Below, in pieces: positions 54,406-62,994 of a DNA stretch of 64,000 nt. The stretch covers positions 682,001 to 746,000 of the forward strand of contig NZ_CP064942.1 in assembly GCF_015679265.1 (NCBI RefSeq), in the 5' to 3' direction. The notes beneath the pieces are model-generated. The model was given only the letters and a program-made list of their open reading frames with translations, did no database searches and was not told where the DNA came from. This stretch comes from Pontivivens ytuae. GTDB lineage: Bacteria; Pseudomonadota; Alphaproteobacteria; Rhodobacterales; Rhodobacteraceae. A program made the translations under genes and the position numbers. Position 1 is the stretch's first letter. Each line of letters begins with the position of its first letter.

Positions 54406-55212
54406 ATGACCGACACACCCAAAGACGGCGAGCGGATCGCCAAGCGGATCGCGCGCGCCGGCCGCGCCTCCCGCCGCGAGGCCGAGCGCCTGATCGAGGC
54501 CGGCCGCGTCCGCGTCAACGGCAAGCCCATCGACAGCCCCGCGCTCAACGTCACCGACCGCGACCGCATCGAGGTGGACGGCGAGCTGCTGGCCGAGGCG
54601 GAGGCCGCGCGGCTCTGGCGCTATCACAAGCCCACCGGCCTCGTGACCACCGCGCGGGACGAGAAGGGGCGCCCCACCGTCTTCGACCGCCTGCCCCCGG
54701 AGCTGCCGCGGGTGATGAGCGTCGGGCGGCTCGATCTGAATTCCGAAGGCCTGCTGCTGCTGACCAACGATGGCGAGCTGAAACGGCGGCTGGAGCTGCC
54801 CTCCACGGGCTGGACCCGCAAGTACCGCGTCCGCGCCAAGGGCACCCCGACCGAGGCCGATCTCGCACCGCTGGAGCGTGGCATCACCATCGAGGGCGAG
54901 CGCTTCCGCCCGATGTCCGTCACCCTCGACCGGCAGCAGGGTGCCAACTGCTGGCTGACCATCGGCCTGCGCGAGGGCAAGAACCGGGAGATCCGCCGCG
55001 CCCTCGCCGAGATCGGCCTCGACGTGAACCGCCTGATCCGCGTCAGCTACGGCCCCTTCCAGCTCGGAGAGCTCGCCACCGGCGCGGTCGAGGAGATCAA
55101 ACCCAAGATCCTGCGCGACCAGCTCGGCGTGAAGGCGGTCCCGCAAAAGGAGCAGCGGGCGAAGACGAAGCCCGCCGCCAATCCGTCGAAGAGCCTGCGC
55201 CGCCGGCGCTAG
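54406..55212 (+). CDS. rluB: RluB/RsuA-family pseudouridine synthase
   Basis: The 268-residue protein has an N-terminal S4 RNA-binding domain (ERIAKRIARAGRASRREAER), the catalytic aspartate in SVGRLDLNSEGLLLLTNDGE, and a lysine/arginine-rich tail. It pseudouridylates 23S or 16S rRNA. Similarity is greatest to RluB-type enzymes, though the precise site is not fixed. It is divergent from tadA, both being RNA-modification genes. Confidence 0.88.
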   Translation: MTDTPKDGERIAKRIARAGRASRREAERLIEAGRVRVNGKPIDSPALNVTDRDRIEVDGELLAEAEAARLWRYHKPTGLVTTARDEKGRPTVFDRLPPELPRVMSVGRLDLNSEGLLLLTNDGELKRRLELPSTGWTRKYRVRAKGTPTEADLAPLERGITIEGERFRPMSVTLDRQQGANCWLTIGLREGKNREIRRALAEIGLDVNRLIRVSYGPFQLGELATGAVEEIKPKILRDQLGVKAVPQKEQRAKTKPAANPSKSLRRRR

Positions 55213-55267
55213 AAGCCGCCCGGTTTCGCCCTACTCCTCGACCCCAAACAAGAGGGGAGGAGCGGCA

Positions 55268-56317
55268 ATGGCGGAGACGATGAGCGGTGTCGTGCTGACG
55301 GGCCATGGCGAGGCGGACAGGCTGGAATGGCGCGACGACTTGCCGGTGCCGCGGCCCGGTACAGGCGAGGTGCTGGTCCGCGTCGCCGCAAGCTCGGTCA
55401 ACAACACCGACATCAACACCCGCATCGGCTGGTACAACAAGTCGGTGCGCGGCGCGACCGATGCTCCGACAGGCGAGGCGGCGGAGGGGAGCTGGTCGGG
55501 CGACGTCCTGAACTTCCCACTGATCCAGGGCGCCGATTGCTGCGGCCACATTGCGGAGGTCGGCGCGGGCGTGGACCCGGCCCGGATCGGCGAACGGGTC
55601 CTCGTGCGGGCGCTGCAGACCGTGCCCGGCCCGCACGGACACCCGGTGACATGGACCTTCGGCTCCGAATGCGACGGCGGCTTCGCGCAATACACTGTCG
55701 CACGGGCCGAGGACGCACTCGCGGTGAACAGCGACTGGTCCGATCTCGAACTCGGCACCGTGCCCTGCGCCTATTCGACGGCCGAGGGGATGCTGCAACG
55801 CGCGGACCTCGGCGCCGAGCGGGTGCTGATCACCGGCGCCTCCGGCGGTGTCGGAGCGGCCGCGGTTCAGCTCGCCCTCGCCCGCGGGGCGGAGGTAACG
55901 GCGATCTCCTCCGCAGCAAAGGCCGATGCGCTGCGGGAAATGGGCGCCAGCCGGGTGCTCGACCGCGACGAGACGCCCGCGGCGGACAGCTTCGAGGTCG
56001 TCGTGGACCTCGTCGGCGGCCCCGGCTTTCCGCCCCTGCTCGACGCGCTGTGCCCCAATGGCCGCTACGTGGTCGCGGGTGCCATCGCCGGGCCGATCGT
56101 GGAGCTCGATCTGCGCACGCTCTACCTGCGCGACCTCACGCTGCTCGGCTCGACCACGCAGCCCGACACCATCCTGCCCGACGTGATCAAGCTGATCGAG
56201 GCGGGGCGGCTGACACCCAACATCGCGCAGGTCTTCGATCTGCAGGACATCCACGCGGCGCAAGCAGCCTTCATGGCGAAGACCCATGTGGGCAAGATCG
56301 CGCTGCGCGTGCCGTAG
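55268..56317 (+). CDS. Zinc-independent MDR-type alcohol dehydrogenase / quinone oxidoreductase
   Basis: The 349-residue protein (MAETMSGVVLTGHGEADRLE) has an MDR catalytic domain and a nucleotide-binding GASGGVGAAAVQLAL motif of NADPH:quinone reductases. Cys pairs typical of structural zinc are absent. Near residue 55 lies an insertion (RGATDAPTGEAAEGSWSGDV) not seen in all relatives. It reduces quinones or aldehydes. It follows the pseudouridine synthase by 55 bases. Confidence 0.88.
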   Translation: MAETMSGVVLTGHGEADRLEWRDDLPVPRPGTGEVLVRVAASSVNNTDINTRIGWYNKSVRGATDAPTGEAAEGSWSGDVLNFPLIQGADCCGHIAEVGAGVDPARIGERVLVRALQTVPGPHGHPVTWTFGSECDGGFAQYTVARAEDALAVNSDWSDLELGTVPCAYSTAEGMLQRADLGAERVLITGASGGVGAAAVQLALARGAEVTAISSAAKADALREMGASRVLDRDETPAADSFEVVVDLVGGPGFPPLLDALCPNGRYVVAGAIAGPIVELDLRTLYLRDLTLLGSTTQPDTILPDVIKLIEAGRLTPNIAQVFDLQDIHAAQAAFMAKTHVGKIALRVP

Positions 56318-56376
56318 CGCCGGAGGCGGAGGTCAGGTCCGCCTCCGGCGGGCGTATTGGGCGAGAGTGATGCGGA

Positions 56377-57216
56377 TCAGTCCGGGATGTCGGAGGCCGC
56401 GTGGCGCTCGGGCACCTGGTGGTCTTCCTCACCCCAGACGCGGTTCACCTTACGACCGCGCTTGACCGCGGGACGCTCGGCGATGGTGTCGGCCCAGCGC
56501 ACGACATGCTCGTATTCGTGGACCGACAGGAACTCCGCCGCCTCGTAGAGCTTGCCCATCACGAGGCCGCCATACCAGGGCCAGATCGCCATGTCGGCGA
56601 TGGTGTAGTCGGGGCCTGCGATGAACTCCCGCTCGGCCAGCGCGCGGTTCAGCACGTCGAGCTGGCGCTTGGTCTCCATCGCGAAGCGGTTGATCGGGTA
56701 TTCGTATTTCTCGGGCGCATAGGCGTAGAAATGGCCGAAGCCGCCGCCGAGATAGGGCGCGGAGCCCATCTGCCAGAAGAGCCAGTTGAGGGCTTCCGTC
56801 CGCGCGGGACCGGAGGCGGGCAGGAAGGCGCCGAACTTCTCGGCCAGATGCATCAGGATCGAGGCGGATTCGAAGACACGCACCGGCTCCGCACCGGACC
56901 GGTCGAGCAGCGCGGGGATCTTCGAGTTCGGATTGATGTCGACGAAGCCGCTGCCGAACTGGTCGCCCTCCTGGATGTTGATGAGCCACGCGTCGTATTC
57001 GGCATCCGCGTGGCCCGCCGCCAGCAGCTCCTCGAACATCACCGTGACCTTCACCCCGTTCGGCGTCGCGAGCGAGTAGAGCTGGAAGGGATGCTCGCCG
57101 ACCGGAAGCACTTTCTCCTGCGTCGGTCCGGCGATGGGGCGGTTGATGGAGGCGAACTTGCCGCCGCTCTCCTGATCCCAGGTCCAGACCGTGGGCGGGG
57201 TGTAGGTGTCGGTCAT
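56377..57216 (-). CDS. Glutathione S-transferase family protein (YghU-like)
   Basis: The 279-residue protein starts MTDTYTPPTVWTWDQESGGK, the typical YghU N-terminal extension, and has the GST thioredoxin-like and helical domains (QLYSLATPNGVKVTVMFEEL, then VFESASILMHLAEKFGAF). YghU-type enzymes bind two glutathione molecules and act as disulfide-bond reductases. It runs toward the oxidoreductase stop at 56317. A GAGGAG ribosome site precedes the start. Confidence 0.9.
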   Translation of the reverse strand: MTDTYTPPTVWTWDQESGGKFASINRPIAGPTQEKVLPVGEHPFQLYSLATPNGVKVTVMFEELLAAGHADAEYDAWLINIQEGDQFGSGFVDINPNSKIPALLDRSGAEPVRVFESASILMHLAEKFGAFLPASGPARTEALNWLFWQMGSAPYLGGGFGHFYAYAPEKYEYPINRFAMETKRQLDVLNRALAEREFIAGPDYTIADMAIWPWYGGLVMGKLYEAAEFLSVHEYEHVVRWADTIAERPAVKRGRKVNRVWGEEDHQVPERHAASDIPD

Positions 57217-57357
57217 GTGGTGCTCCTCTGCCGGCGTGTGGGCGGAGAGGTAGGCACGATTTCGCCGGGGCAAGAGGGGCGGTGGCGAAAAAGGGCGGCG
57301 CCGCCGCCGCCGGGCCAGGAGGTGCCGCGACGAAACCCGCCGCGGCACGTCCGTAGA

Positions 57358-58653
57358 TCAGAGGTCGCCGTAGATCGGGAAGCGGTCGCAGAGGGCCTGA
57401 ACCTTGGCGCGCACCGTCGCCTCGACCGCGCCGTTGTCCTCCTCGCCATTGGCGGCGAGCCCGTCGACGACCTCGCAGATCAGCTCGCCGATCTCGCGGA
57501 ACTCCTCCTCACCGAAGCCGCGGGTGGTGCCCGCAGGCGTGCCGAGGCGGACGCCGGAGGTCACGGTGGGCTTCTCCGGATCGAAGGGCACACCGTTCTT
57601 GTTGCAGGTGATATGGGCGCGGCCCAGCGCCTTCTCCGTCGCGTTGCCCTTCACGCCCTTGGGCCGCAGGTCGACCAGCATCACGTGGCTGTCGGTGCCG
57701 CCGGTCACGATATCGAGCCCGCCCTTCATCAGCGTCTCCGCCAGCACCTGCGCGTTGCGGATAACCTGCGCCTGGTAGGTCTTGAACTCCGGTCGCAGCG
57801 CCTCGCCGAAGGCCACGGCCTTCGCCGCGATCACGTGCATCAGCGGGCCGCCCTGGATGCCGGGGAAGATGGCGGAGTTGAACTTCTTCGCCAGCGCCTC
57901 GTCATTGGTGAGGATCATGCCGCCACGCGGTCCGCGCAGGGTCTTGTGCGTCGTGGTCGTGGCCACATGCGCGTGCGGGAAAGGCGAGGGATAGTGACCC
58001 GCCGCGACCAGACCCGCGAAGTGGGCCATGTCCACGAGCAGGTAGGCACCGACGCTGTCCGCGATCTCCCGCATCCTGGCGAAGTCGATGATGCGCGGGA
58101 TGGCCGAGCCCCCGGCGATGATCATCTTCGGCTGGTGCTCGGTGGCGAGGCGCTGCACCTCGTCATAATCGAGCAGGCTATCCTGCTGGCGCACGCCGTA
58201 CTGGATCGCGTTGAACCACTTGCCCGACTGGTTGGGCCGCGCGCCATGGGTCAGGTGCCCGCCTGCGTCGAGGCTCATGCCGAGGATCGTGTCGCCGGGC
58301 TGCAGCAGCGCCTGGAACACGCCCTGGTTGGCCTGGGAGCCAGAGTTGGGCTGCACGTTCGCGAACCCACAGTCGAAGAGCTCCTTCGCCCGCGCGATCG
58401 CCAGCTCCTCGGCCACGTCGACCCACTGGCAGCCCCCATAGTAGCGGCGGCCCGGGTAGCCCTCCGCGTACTTGTTGGTCATCACCGAGCCCTGCGCCTG
58501 CATCACCGCCTTGGAGACGATGTTCTCGGACGCGATCAGCTCGATCTCATCGCGCTGGCGACCGAGCTCCTTGGTGATGGAGCCGAAGAGTTCGGGATCG
58601 CGGTCGGCGAGATCCTCGGTAAAGAAACCTTCGTCGCGGACGGTCTTGAGCAT
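57358..58653 (-). CDS. glyA: Serine hydroxymethyltransferase
   Basis: The 431-residue PLP enzyme (start [20 protein letters not shown]) has [31 protein letters not shown] and [13 protein letters not shown], then the PLP-lysine in [14 protein letters not shown]. It interconverts serine and glycine and feeds one-carbon units to folate. Length is normal. Its upstream region runs toward tRNA-Glu on the opposite strand. Confidence 0.96.
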   Translation of the reverse strand: MLKTVRDEGFFTEDLADRDPELFGSITKELGRQRDEIELIASENIVSKAVMQAQGSVMTNKYAEGYPGRRYYGGCQWVDVAEELAIARAKELFDCGFANVQPNSGSQANQGVFQALLQPGDTILGMSLDAGGHLTHGARPNQSGKWFNAIQYGVRQQDSLLDYDEVQRLATEHQPKMIIAGGSAIPRIIDFARMREIADSVGAYLLVDMAHFAGLVAAGHYPSPFPHAHVATTTTHKTLRGPRGGMILTNDEALAKKFNSAIFPGIQGGPLMHVIAAKAVAFGEALRPEFKTYQAQVIRNAQVLAETLMKGGLDIVTGGTDSHVMLVDLRPKGVKGNATEKALGRAHITCNKNGVPFDPEKPTVTSGVRLGTPAGTTRGFGEEEFREIGELICEVVDGLAANGEEDNGAVEATVRAKVQALCDRFPIYGDL

Positions 58654-58995
58654 GGCGGGCCTCCTCTCGGGCACGGGCGCGGGTTCGGTTTGAACGTCTG
58701 ATACAGGCTCCGGCGCCGACGTTGAACCGCGCGAACGCCGCAGGCTCCGGTGTATGACGGATGGGTTACAGCGCGCGGGCGGGTGTCGAAAGGCCCGATT
58801 CGACACCTTCCGTCCCGCCAGCGGCGATTCCGTGTTTCCCATCCGCTCCACAGGTTCGCATGAGCCGCGAATGCGCGCATTCACGACCCCGCGCGACGGC
58901 GGAAAAAACCCGCTTGCACCCCCCCGGCGATTCCCCTAGAAGCACCTCCACAGCGCGGCGGCGCCGACCGGAAACGGGATGCGACGCCAAGAGAT
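58654..58995. promoter_or_regulatory. Divergent region between glyA and tRNA-Glu
   Basis: About 342 bases hold no supported gene. A stem GTGTCGAA (58783-58790) / TTCGACAC (58799-58806) is seen, plus a repeated CCGGAGCCTG (minus strand) in the glyA leader. I do not recognise a riboswitch fold. Confidence 0.35.
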
Positions 58996-59071
58996 GCGCC
59001 CTTCGTCTAGTGGTCTAGGACGCCGCCCTTTCACGGCGGAAACACGGGTTCGAGTCCCGTAGGGCGTACCA
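58996..59071 (+). tRNA. tRNA-Glu (anticodon TTC)
   Basis: The 76-base cloverleaf is complete. The acceptor stem is GCGCCCT/AGGGCGT with a G-U first pair and encoded CCA end; the D loop is standard. The anticodon stem CCGCC/GGCGG has loop CTTTCAC (anticodon TTC), and the T-arm is ACGGG-TTCGAGT-CCCGT. Confidence 0.95.
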
Positions 59072-59337
59072 AACATCCCCAAACTAAAGTGTTTAGAGCG
59101 GCTTGTGCGGCATTCTTCAGTCGCCGGGCCGGTCTCGCTCGCGTGACATTCTCGCACTCGTCATCGCATGCGCGTGGAAGCGTCACATCCAATTCACCAA
59201 ATCTCTCTTTACAGCCCTTGTAAGTGCACCCACGATATCTTGTGTGGGATGGGATCACGCCCCCAACCACATCGAGCAGCTCACTAGCCCTAGCGGGCCA
59301 TCCCTGCCGGGGCGCACCAGAGAAAAGGAGCGCGGGC

Positions 59338-59841
59338 ATGGATACTCTCGAACAATATCTCACTGCCGAGGATGCCGACCCCATCGACATCGTGGAGACC
59401 CTGGCCTCTCACCGGGCCTGGGATTTCGATCGGGTCGCCGACAACCAGATCGCCATGGCCATCGAAGGGTCCTGGCAGACCTATTCGCTCTCCCTCGCCT
59501 GGTCGTCCTATGACGAGACGCTGCGCCTCGTCTGCACGTTCGAGCTCGACCCGCCGAAGCGCAAGCGCTCGGCGCTGCTCGACTGCATCGACAAGGCCAA
59601 TGACTGCATCTGGTCCGGTGCCTTCACCACGTGGCCGGAGCAGAAGATGCTGGTCTTCCGCTACGGGCTGAATCTGGCCGGCGGGATCACGGCCTCGGGC
59701 ACGCAGATCGACGACATGATCGCGGCCGCCGTGGACGCGTGCGAGCGCTTCTACCCCGCCTTCCAGCTCTGCGTGCGGGGCGACGCTTCGCCGCAGGAGG
59801 CTCTGGGCATCGCCATGTCGGAGGCGTATGGTCGGGCGTAA
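59338..59841 (+). CDS. YbjN-domain protein
   Basis: The 167-residue protein (MDTLEQYLTAEDADPIDIVE) matches the YbjN/type III chaperone-like fold used by sensory proteins in alphaproteobacteria. It has VADNQIAMAIEGSWQTYSLS and the C-terminal AVDACERFYPAFQL. Function is unknown, though a role in stress regulation is proposed for the family. AAAAGGAG precedes the ATG. It starts a run of genes with proC. Confidence 0.85.
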   Translation: MDTLEQYLTAEDADPIDIVETLASHRAWDFDRVADNQIAMAIEGSWQTYSLSLAWSSYDETLRLVCTFELDPPKRKRSALLDCIDKANDCIWSGAFTTWPEQKMLVFRYGLNLAGGITASGTQIDDMIAAAVDACERFYPAFQLCVRGDASPQEALGIAMSEAYGRA

Positions 59842-59868
59842 CACCCCGCACCCCATGCCGGAGACAGA

Positions 59869-60690
59869 ATGACCCTCGACATGATCGACCGCCGCGGCCT
59901 GGTTCTGCTGGGCTGCGGCAAGATGGGAAGCGCCATGCTGGAAGGCTGGCTCGACAAGGGGATCCGGCCCGCCGCCGTCACGGTAATCGACCCCTACCCC
60001 TCCCGCCGGCTGGAGGAACTTGCCGGCGAGGGCCTGCGCCTCAATGCGGGCCTGCCGGACAATCCCGCGATCTGCATCCTCGCCGTGAAGCCTCAGATGA
60101 TGGGCGACGCCCTGCCGCAGGTCGGCGACGTGGCGCGCGGCGACACCATCGTGCTCTCGATCGCGGCCGGGACCTCCATCGGATACTTCGAGCGGATGCT
60201 GGGCGATCACGTCCGCATCGTGCGCGCCATGCCCAACACCCCCGCCGCCGTGGGCCGCGGCATCACCGCCATCACCGGCAACAAGCGTGTCGAGGACACC
60301 GACCTCGACCTTGCCGAGGAGCTGCTGCAGGCCGTCGGCCAGGTCGTCCGGATCGAGGACGAGGCCCAGATGGACGCCATCACCGGCGTCTCGGGCTCCG
60401 GCCCCGCCTACGTCTTCCATCTCATCGAAACGCTCGCGGCCGCGGGTGAGGCCGAGGGCCTCGCGCCCGAGCTCGCGCTCCAGCTTGCCCGGGCCACCGT
60501 GGCGGGGGCCGGAGCACTCGCCGAAGCGGCGGAGGAGAGCCCCGCCCAGCTCCGCGAAAACGTGACCTCCAAGGGTGGCACCACGGCCGCCGCGCTCCAG
60601 ATCCTTATGGACGAAGGCACGGGCCTGCCGCCGCTGATGCTGCGGGCCGTGAAGGCGGCGACAGACCGCTCCCGCGAACTCGGTGAATAG
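59869..60690 (+). CDS. proC: Pyrroline-5-carboxylate reductase
   Basis: The 273-residue protein has the NAD(P)-binding GCGKMGSAMLEGWLDKG, the AVKPQ motif, VRAMPNTPAAVGRGITA and the proC signature GSGPAYVFHLIETLAAAG. It reduces P5C to proline. The start ATG 59869 is chosen by family; an alternative is ATG 59881. Downstream is the phasin, 13 bases on. Confidence 0.93.
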   Translation: MTLDMIDRRGLVLLGCGKMGSAMLEGWLDKGIRPAAVTVIDPYPSRRLEELAGEGLRLNAGLPDNPAICILAVKPQMMGDALPQVGDVARGDTIVLSIAAGTSIGYFERMLGDHVRIVRAMPNTPAAVGRGITAITGNKRVEDTDLDLAEELLQAVGQVVRIEDEAQMDAITGVSGSGPAYVFHLIETLAAAGEAEGLAPELALQLARATVAGAGALAEAAEESPAQLRENVTSKGGTTAAALQILMDEGTGLPPLMLRAVKAATDRSRELGE

Positions 60691-60703
60691 GAGGAAGACC
60701 CCG

Positions 60704-61135
60704 ATGGCAGACAAAGGCTTCAACCCCTTCGATCCCGAAGCGATGACGAAGTGGATGCGCGACATGCCCTTCGCCGACATGATGCCGAAGGTCCTGCAGA
60801 TGGACCCGCAGGCCATGATGTCGATGCAGAGCCGGAACATGGAGGCGTTCCAGGCCGCCAACTCGGCCGCGGCGGAGGCTTACAAGGACCTCTTCGCCAA
60901 GCAGGTCGAGGTGTTCCAGACCATGCTGAAGGAAGCGCGCGAGCGCGCCGGCGGCAGCATGGACGCCGAAGGCCAGCAGAAGATGATGGCCGAGGCGATG
61001 GAACGCGCCATGACCCACATGACCGAGCTCGCGCAGGAGGCGCAGGCCGCCAACTCCAAGGCGTGGGAAATCGTGTCGGCGCGCATGAAGGAAAGCCTCG
61101 CCGAGATCGAGAGCATGGCGAAGACGAAGAAGTGA
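60704..61135 (+). CDS. Phasin-like protein
   Basis: The 143-residue helix-rich protein (MADKGFNPFDPEAMTKWMRD) has the Phasin_2-type pattern SMQSRNMEAFQAANSAAAEA and long amphipathic helices. It is likely to coat polyhydroxyalkanoate granules or control membrane-associated assemblies. GTGA overlap couples it to the following gene. No PHA synthase is present in the window. Confidence 0.85.
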   Translation: MADKGFNPFDPEAMTKWMRDMPFADMMPKVLQMDPQAMMSMQSRNMEAFQAANSAAAEAYKDLFAKQVEVFQTMLKEARERAGGSMDAEGQQKMMAEAMERAMTHMTELAQEAQAANSKAWEIVSARMKESLAEIESMAKTKK

Positions 61136-61473
61136 GCGACACGATCAGTTTCGACGACTTCCTGAAGGTGGACGTGCGCGTGGGAGAGATCCTGCGCGCC
61201 GAACCTTTCCCGGAGGCCCGCAAGCCCGCCATCAAGCTCTGGATCGACTTCGGCGACGAGATCGGGGAGCGGAAGAGCTCCGCCCAGATTACGGCGCATT
61301 ACGATCCCGGCTCGCTGGTGGGCCGGCAGGTCATGGCGGTGGTGAACTTCCCGCCCCGCCAGATCGGCCCCTTCATGTCAGAGGTGCTGGTCCTCGGCCT
61401 GCCCGATGAAAGCGGGGAGATCCGCCTCGTCGGTCCCGACGGCCCGGTCCCGCTTGGCGGGCGGATGCATTGA
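61132..61473 (+). CDS. CsaA-like tRNA-binding protein
   Basis: The 113-residue protein from GTG 61132 (VSDTISFDDFLKVDVRVGEI) is a stand-alone OB-fold tRNA-binding domain with the CsaA pattern FDDFLKVDVRVGEI, PPRQIGPFMSEVLVLGLPDE and PLGGRMH. CsaA acts as a chaperone that helps protein export. It overlaps the phasin by 4 bases and the dehydrogenase by 4 bases. Confidence 0.9.
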   Translation: MSDTISFDDFLKVDVRVGEILRAEPFPEARKPAIKLWIDFGDEIGERKSSAQITAHYDPGSLVGRQVMAVVNFPPRQIGPFMSEVLVLGLPDESGEIRLVGPDGPVPLGGRMH

Positions 61474-62411
61474 GCCTCTTCGTCACGCGACGCCTGCCGG
61501 AGCGCGTCATGGCCCGCGCCCGCGCCATGGGGGCGGAGATCCACGACAGCGACGAGGTGCTGCCCGATGCGGAGCGCGCGCGGCTGCTCGGCGCGTACGA
61601 CGCGATCCTGTGTACGCTGGGCGATACCTTCCCGGCGGACATGTTCGAGGGTTCGGTGAAGACCCGCGTGATCGCCAATTTCGGCGTCGGCTACAATCAC
61701 ATCGACGCGGACGCGGCGAAGGCCGCGGGCGTGATCGTCACCAATACCCCCGGCGTCCTGACCGACGCCACTGCCGACCTTGCCATGACGCTGATGCTGA
61801 TGACCCTGCGCCGCGCCGCCGAAGGCGAGCGGCTGGTGCGTGCGGGCGACTGGACGGGCTGGACCCCGACCCAGATGCTCGGCCAGGGCATCACCGGCAA
61901 GACCCTCGGTATCGTCGGCTTCGGCCGGATCGGGCAGGCGATGGCAAGGAAGGCCCATCACGGCTTCGGCATGGAGATCGTCTACTACAACCGCTCGGAG
62001 AAGCAGGTGGATTTCCCGGCCCGCCGCCTGCCCACCGTCGAGGATGTCGCGCAGGAGGCCGACGTCGTCGCCATCCACGCCCCCGGCGGCGCGGACACCC
62101 GCCACCTCTTCGGCGCCGCGGCCATCGCCGCGATGAAGCCGACCGGCGTCCTGATCAACACCGCCCGCGGCGACGTGGTGGACGAGACCGCCCTGATCGC
62201 GGCACTTGAGGAGCACCGCATCGCCGGCGCCGGCCTCGACGTCTACGAGCACGAACCGACGGTCCCCGACCGCCTGCGCGCTCTCGACAACGCCGTCCTG
62301 CTCCCCCATCTCGGCTCCGCCACGCTGGAGGTGCGGGAGGCGATGGGCATGATGGCCCTCGACAACATCGAGGCGGTGCTGGCCGGACGCCCCGCACCGA
62401 ACCCAGTATGA
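61470..62411 (+). CDS. D-isomer 2-hydroxyacid dehydrogenase (glyoxylate/hydroxypyruvate reductase-like)
   Basis: The 313-residue protein starts at TTG 61470, overlapping the preceding stop (TTGA). It has the NAD-binding motif GIVGFGRIGQAMARKAHHGF, the substrate-binding region VIANFGVGYNHID, and a catalytic HxxP-like end (LPHLGSATLEVREAMG). It likely reduces glyoxylate or hydroxypyruvate. It ends with a 4-base overlap to slyX. Confidence 0.92.
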   Translation: MSLFVTRRLPERVMARARAMGAEIHDSDEVLPDAERARLLGAYDAILCTLGDTFPADMFEGSVKTRVIANFGVGYNHIDADAAKAAGVIVTNTPGVLTDATADLAMTLMLMTLRRAAEGERLVRAGDWTGWTPTQMLGQGITGKTLGIVGFGRIGQAMARKAHHGFGMEIVYYNRSEKQVDFPARRLPTVEDVAQEADVVAIHAPGGADTRHLFGAAAIAAMKPTGVLINTARGDVVDETALIAALEEHRIAGAGLDVYEHEPTVPDRLRALDNAVLLPHLGSATLEVREAMGMMALDNIEAVLAGRPAPNPV

Positions 62412-62614
62412 GCGACGAGATCCGACGCCTCGAAGAAGCTCTCGCCGACGCCCTGCGCACGGTCGAGGAACTCAACGAGGTCGTCACGGACCAGGCGGGC
62501 CGCATCGAACTCCTCGAACGCCGCGTCGCCCTCCTCATGCAGCGCGCAGCCGAAGCGGAAGCCGACCAACTCTCCGGCCTCCCCCTCGCCGACCAGAAAC
62601 CGCCGCACTGGTAG
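62408..62614 (+). CDS. slyX: SlyX family protein
   Basis: The 68-residue coiled-coil protein (MSDEIRRLEEALADALRTVE) has the SlyX end LPLADQKPPHW. Its function is unknown. The coding start overlaps the dehydrogenase stop by 4 bases (ATGA), closing a four-gene chain from the phasin. The terminator at 62710 follows. Confidence 0.88.
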   Translation: MSDEIRRLEEALADALRTVEELNEVVTDQAGRIELLERRVALLMQRAAEAEADQLSGLPLADQKPPHW

Positions 62615-62709
62615 CACTCCCGCCCGTCGTCGGGACCTCGCAGCCCCTCCTCCCGTTGGGCCGGGCGCCGCTGACGCGGCGAGGCGCCTGCCTTCTTCTT
62701 GCGTTGAAG

Positions 62710-62765
62710 TATCCCCGCCGGAGGCACGCGCGATCGGCCGCAGGAGCCTCCGGCGGGGATATTTT
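62710..62765. terminator. Long hairpin with bidirectional terminator features
   Basis: A perfect 16-bp stem (TATCCCCGCCGGAGGC at 62710-62725, complement at 62746-62761) is followed by TTTT on the plus strand. It separates slyX from the convergent small gene at 62785. A half copy (TATTCCCGCCGGAGGC) is found near 54329-54344. Confidence 0.7.
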
Positions 62766-62784
62766 GAAGACAGATGAAAGGGGA

Positions 62785-62994
62785 TCAGCGCCGAGGGGCG
62801 CCCGGCAGGCTCACGCAGGCGATGCCGTCCCGGTCGCGGTCGAGCCGGTGCGGATCCCGCGCCAGGCCGCCGTTCTGGAGGTAGAACCGCTGCGCGCTCT
62901 CCCAATCGGGGAAGTCGGCGCAGTCCCGGTCCGCGCCCTGGGCGAGCGCGGGACCGGCGAGCAGCGTGGCGAGGAGTGCCGCCCTTACCACCAC
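62785..62994 (-). CDS. Exported excalibur-type calcium-binding protein
   Basis: The 69-residue product, starting at GTG 62994 or 62991 within the end of gatA, has a signal peptide ([20 protein letters not shown]). The excalibur pattern follows: [20 protein letters not shown] and [14 protein letters not shown] with a DxDxDGIAC calcium loop. It is probably periplasmic. It is translated with gatA through overlap of the end codons and ends at the terminator. Confidence 0.75.
   Translation of the reverse strand: MVVRAALLATLLAGPALAQGADRDCADFPDWESAQRFYLQNGGLARDPHRLDRDRDGIACVSLPGAPRR

Noticed and set aside
58654..58995. Folate, glycine or SAM riboswitch upstream of glyA
   Set aside because: Only short stems and a CCGGAGCCTG repeat are present; no conserved aptamer core could be recognised.
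58996..59071. tRNA-Glu as an island attachment site
   Set aside because: No integrase lies next to it and the following genes look like core genome.
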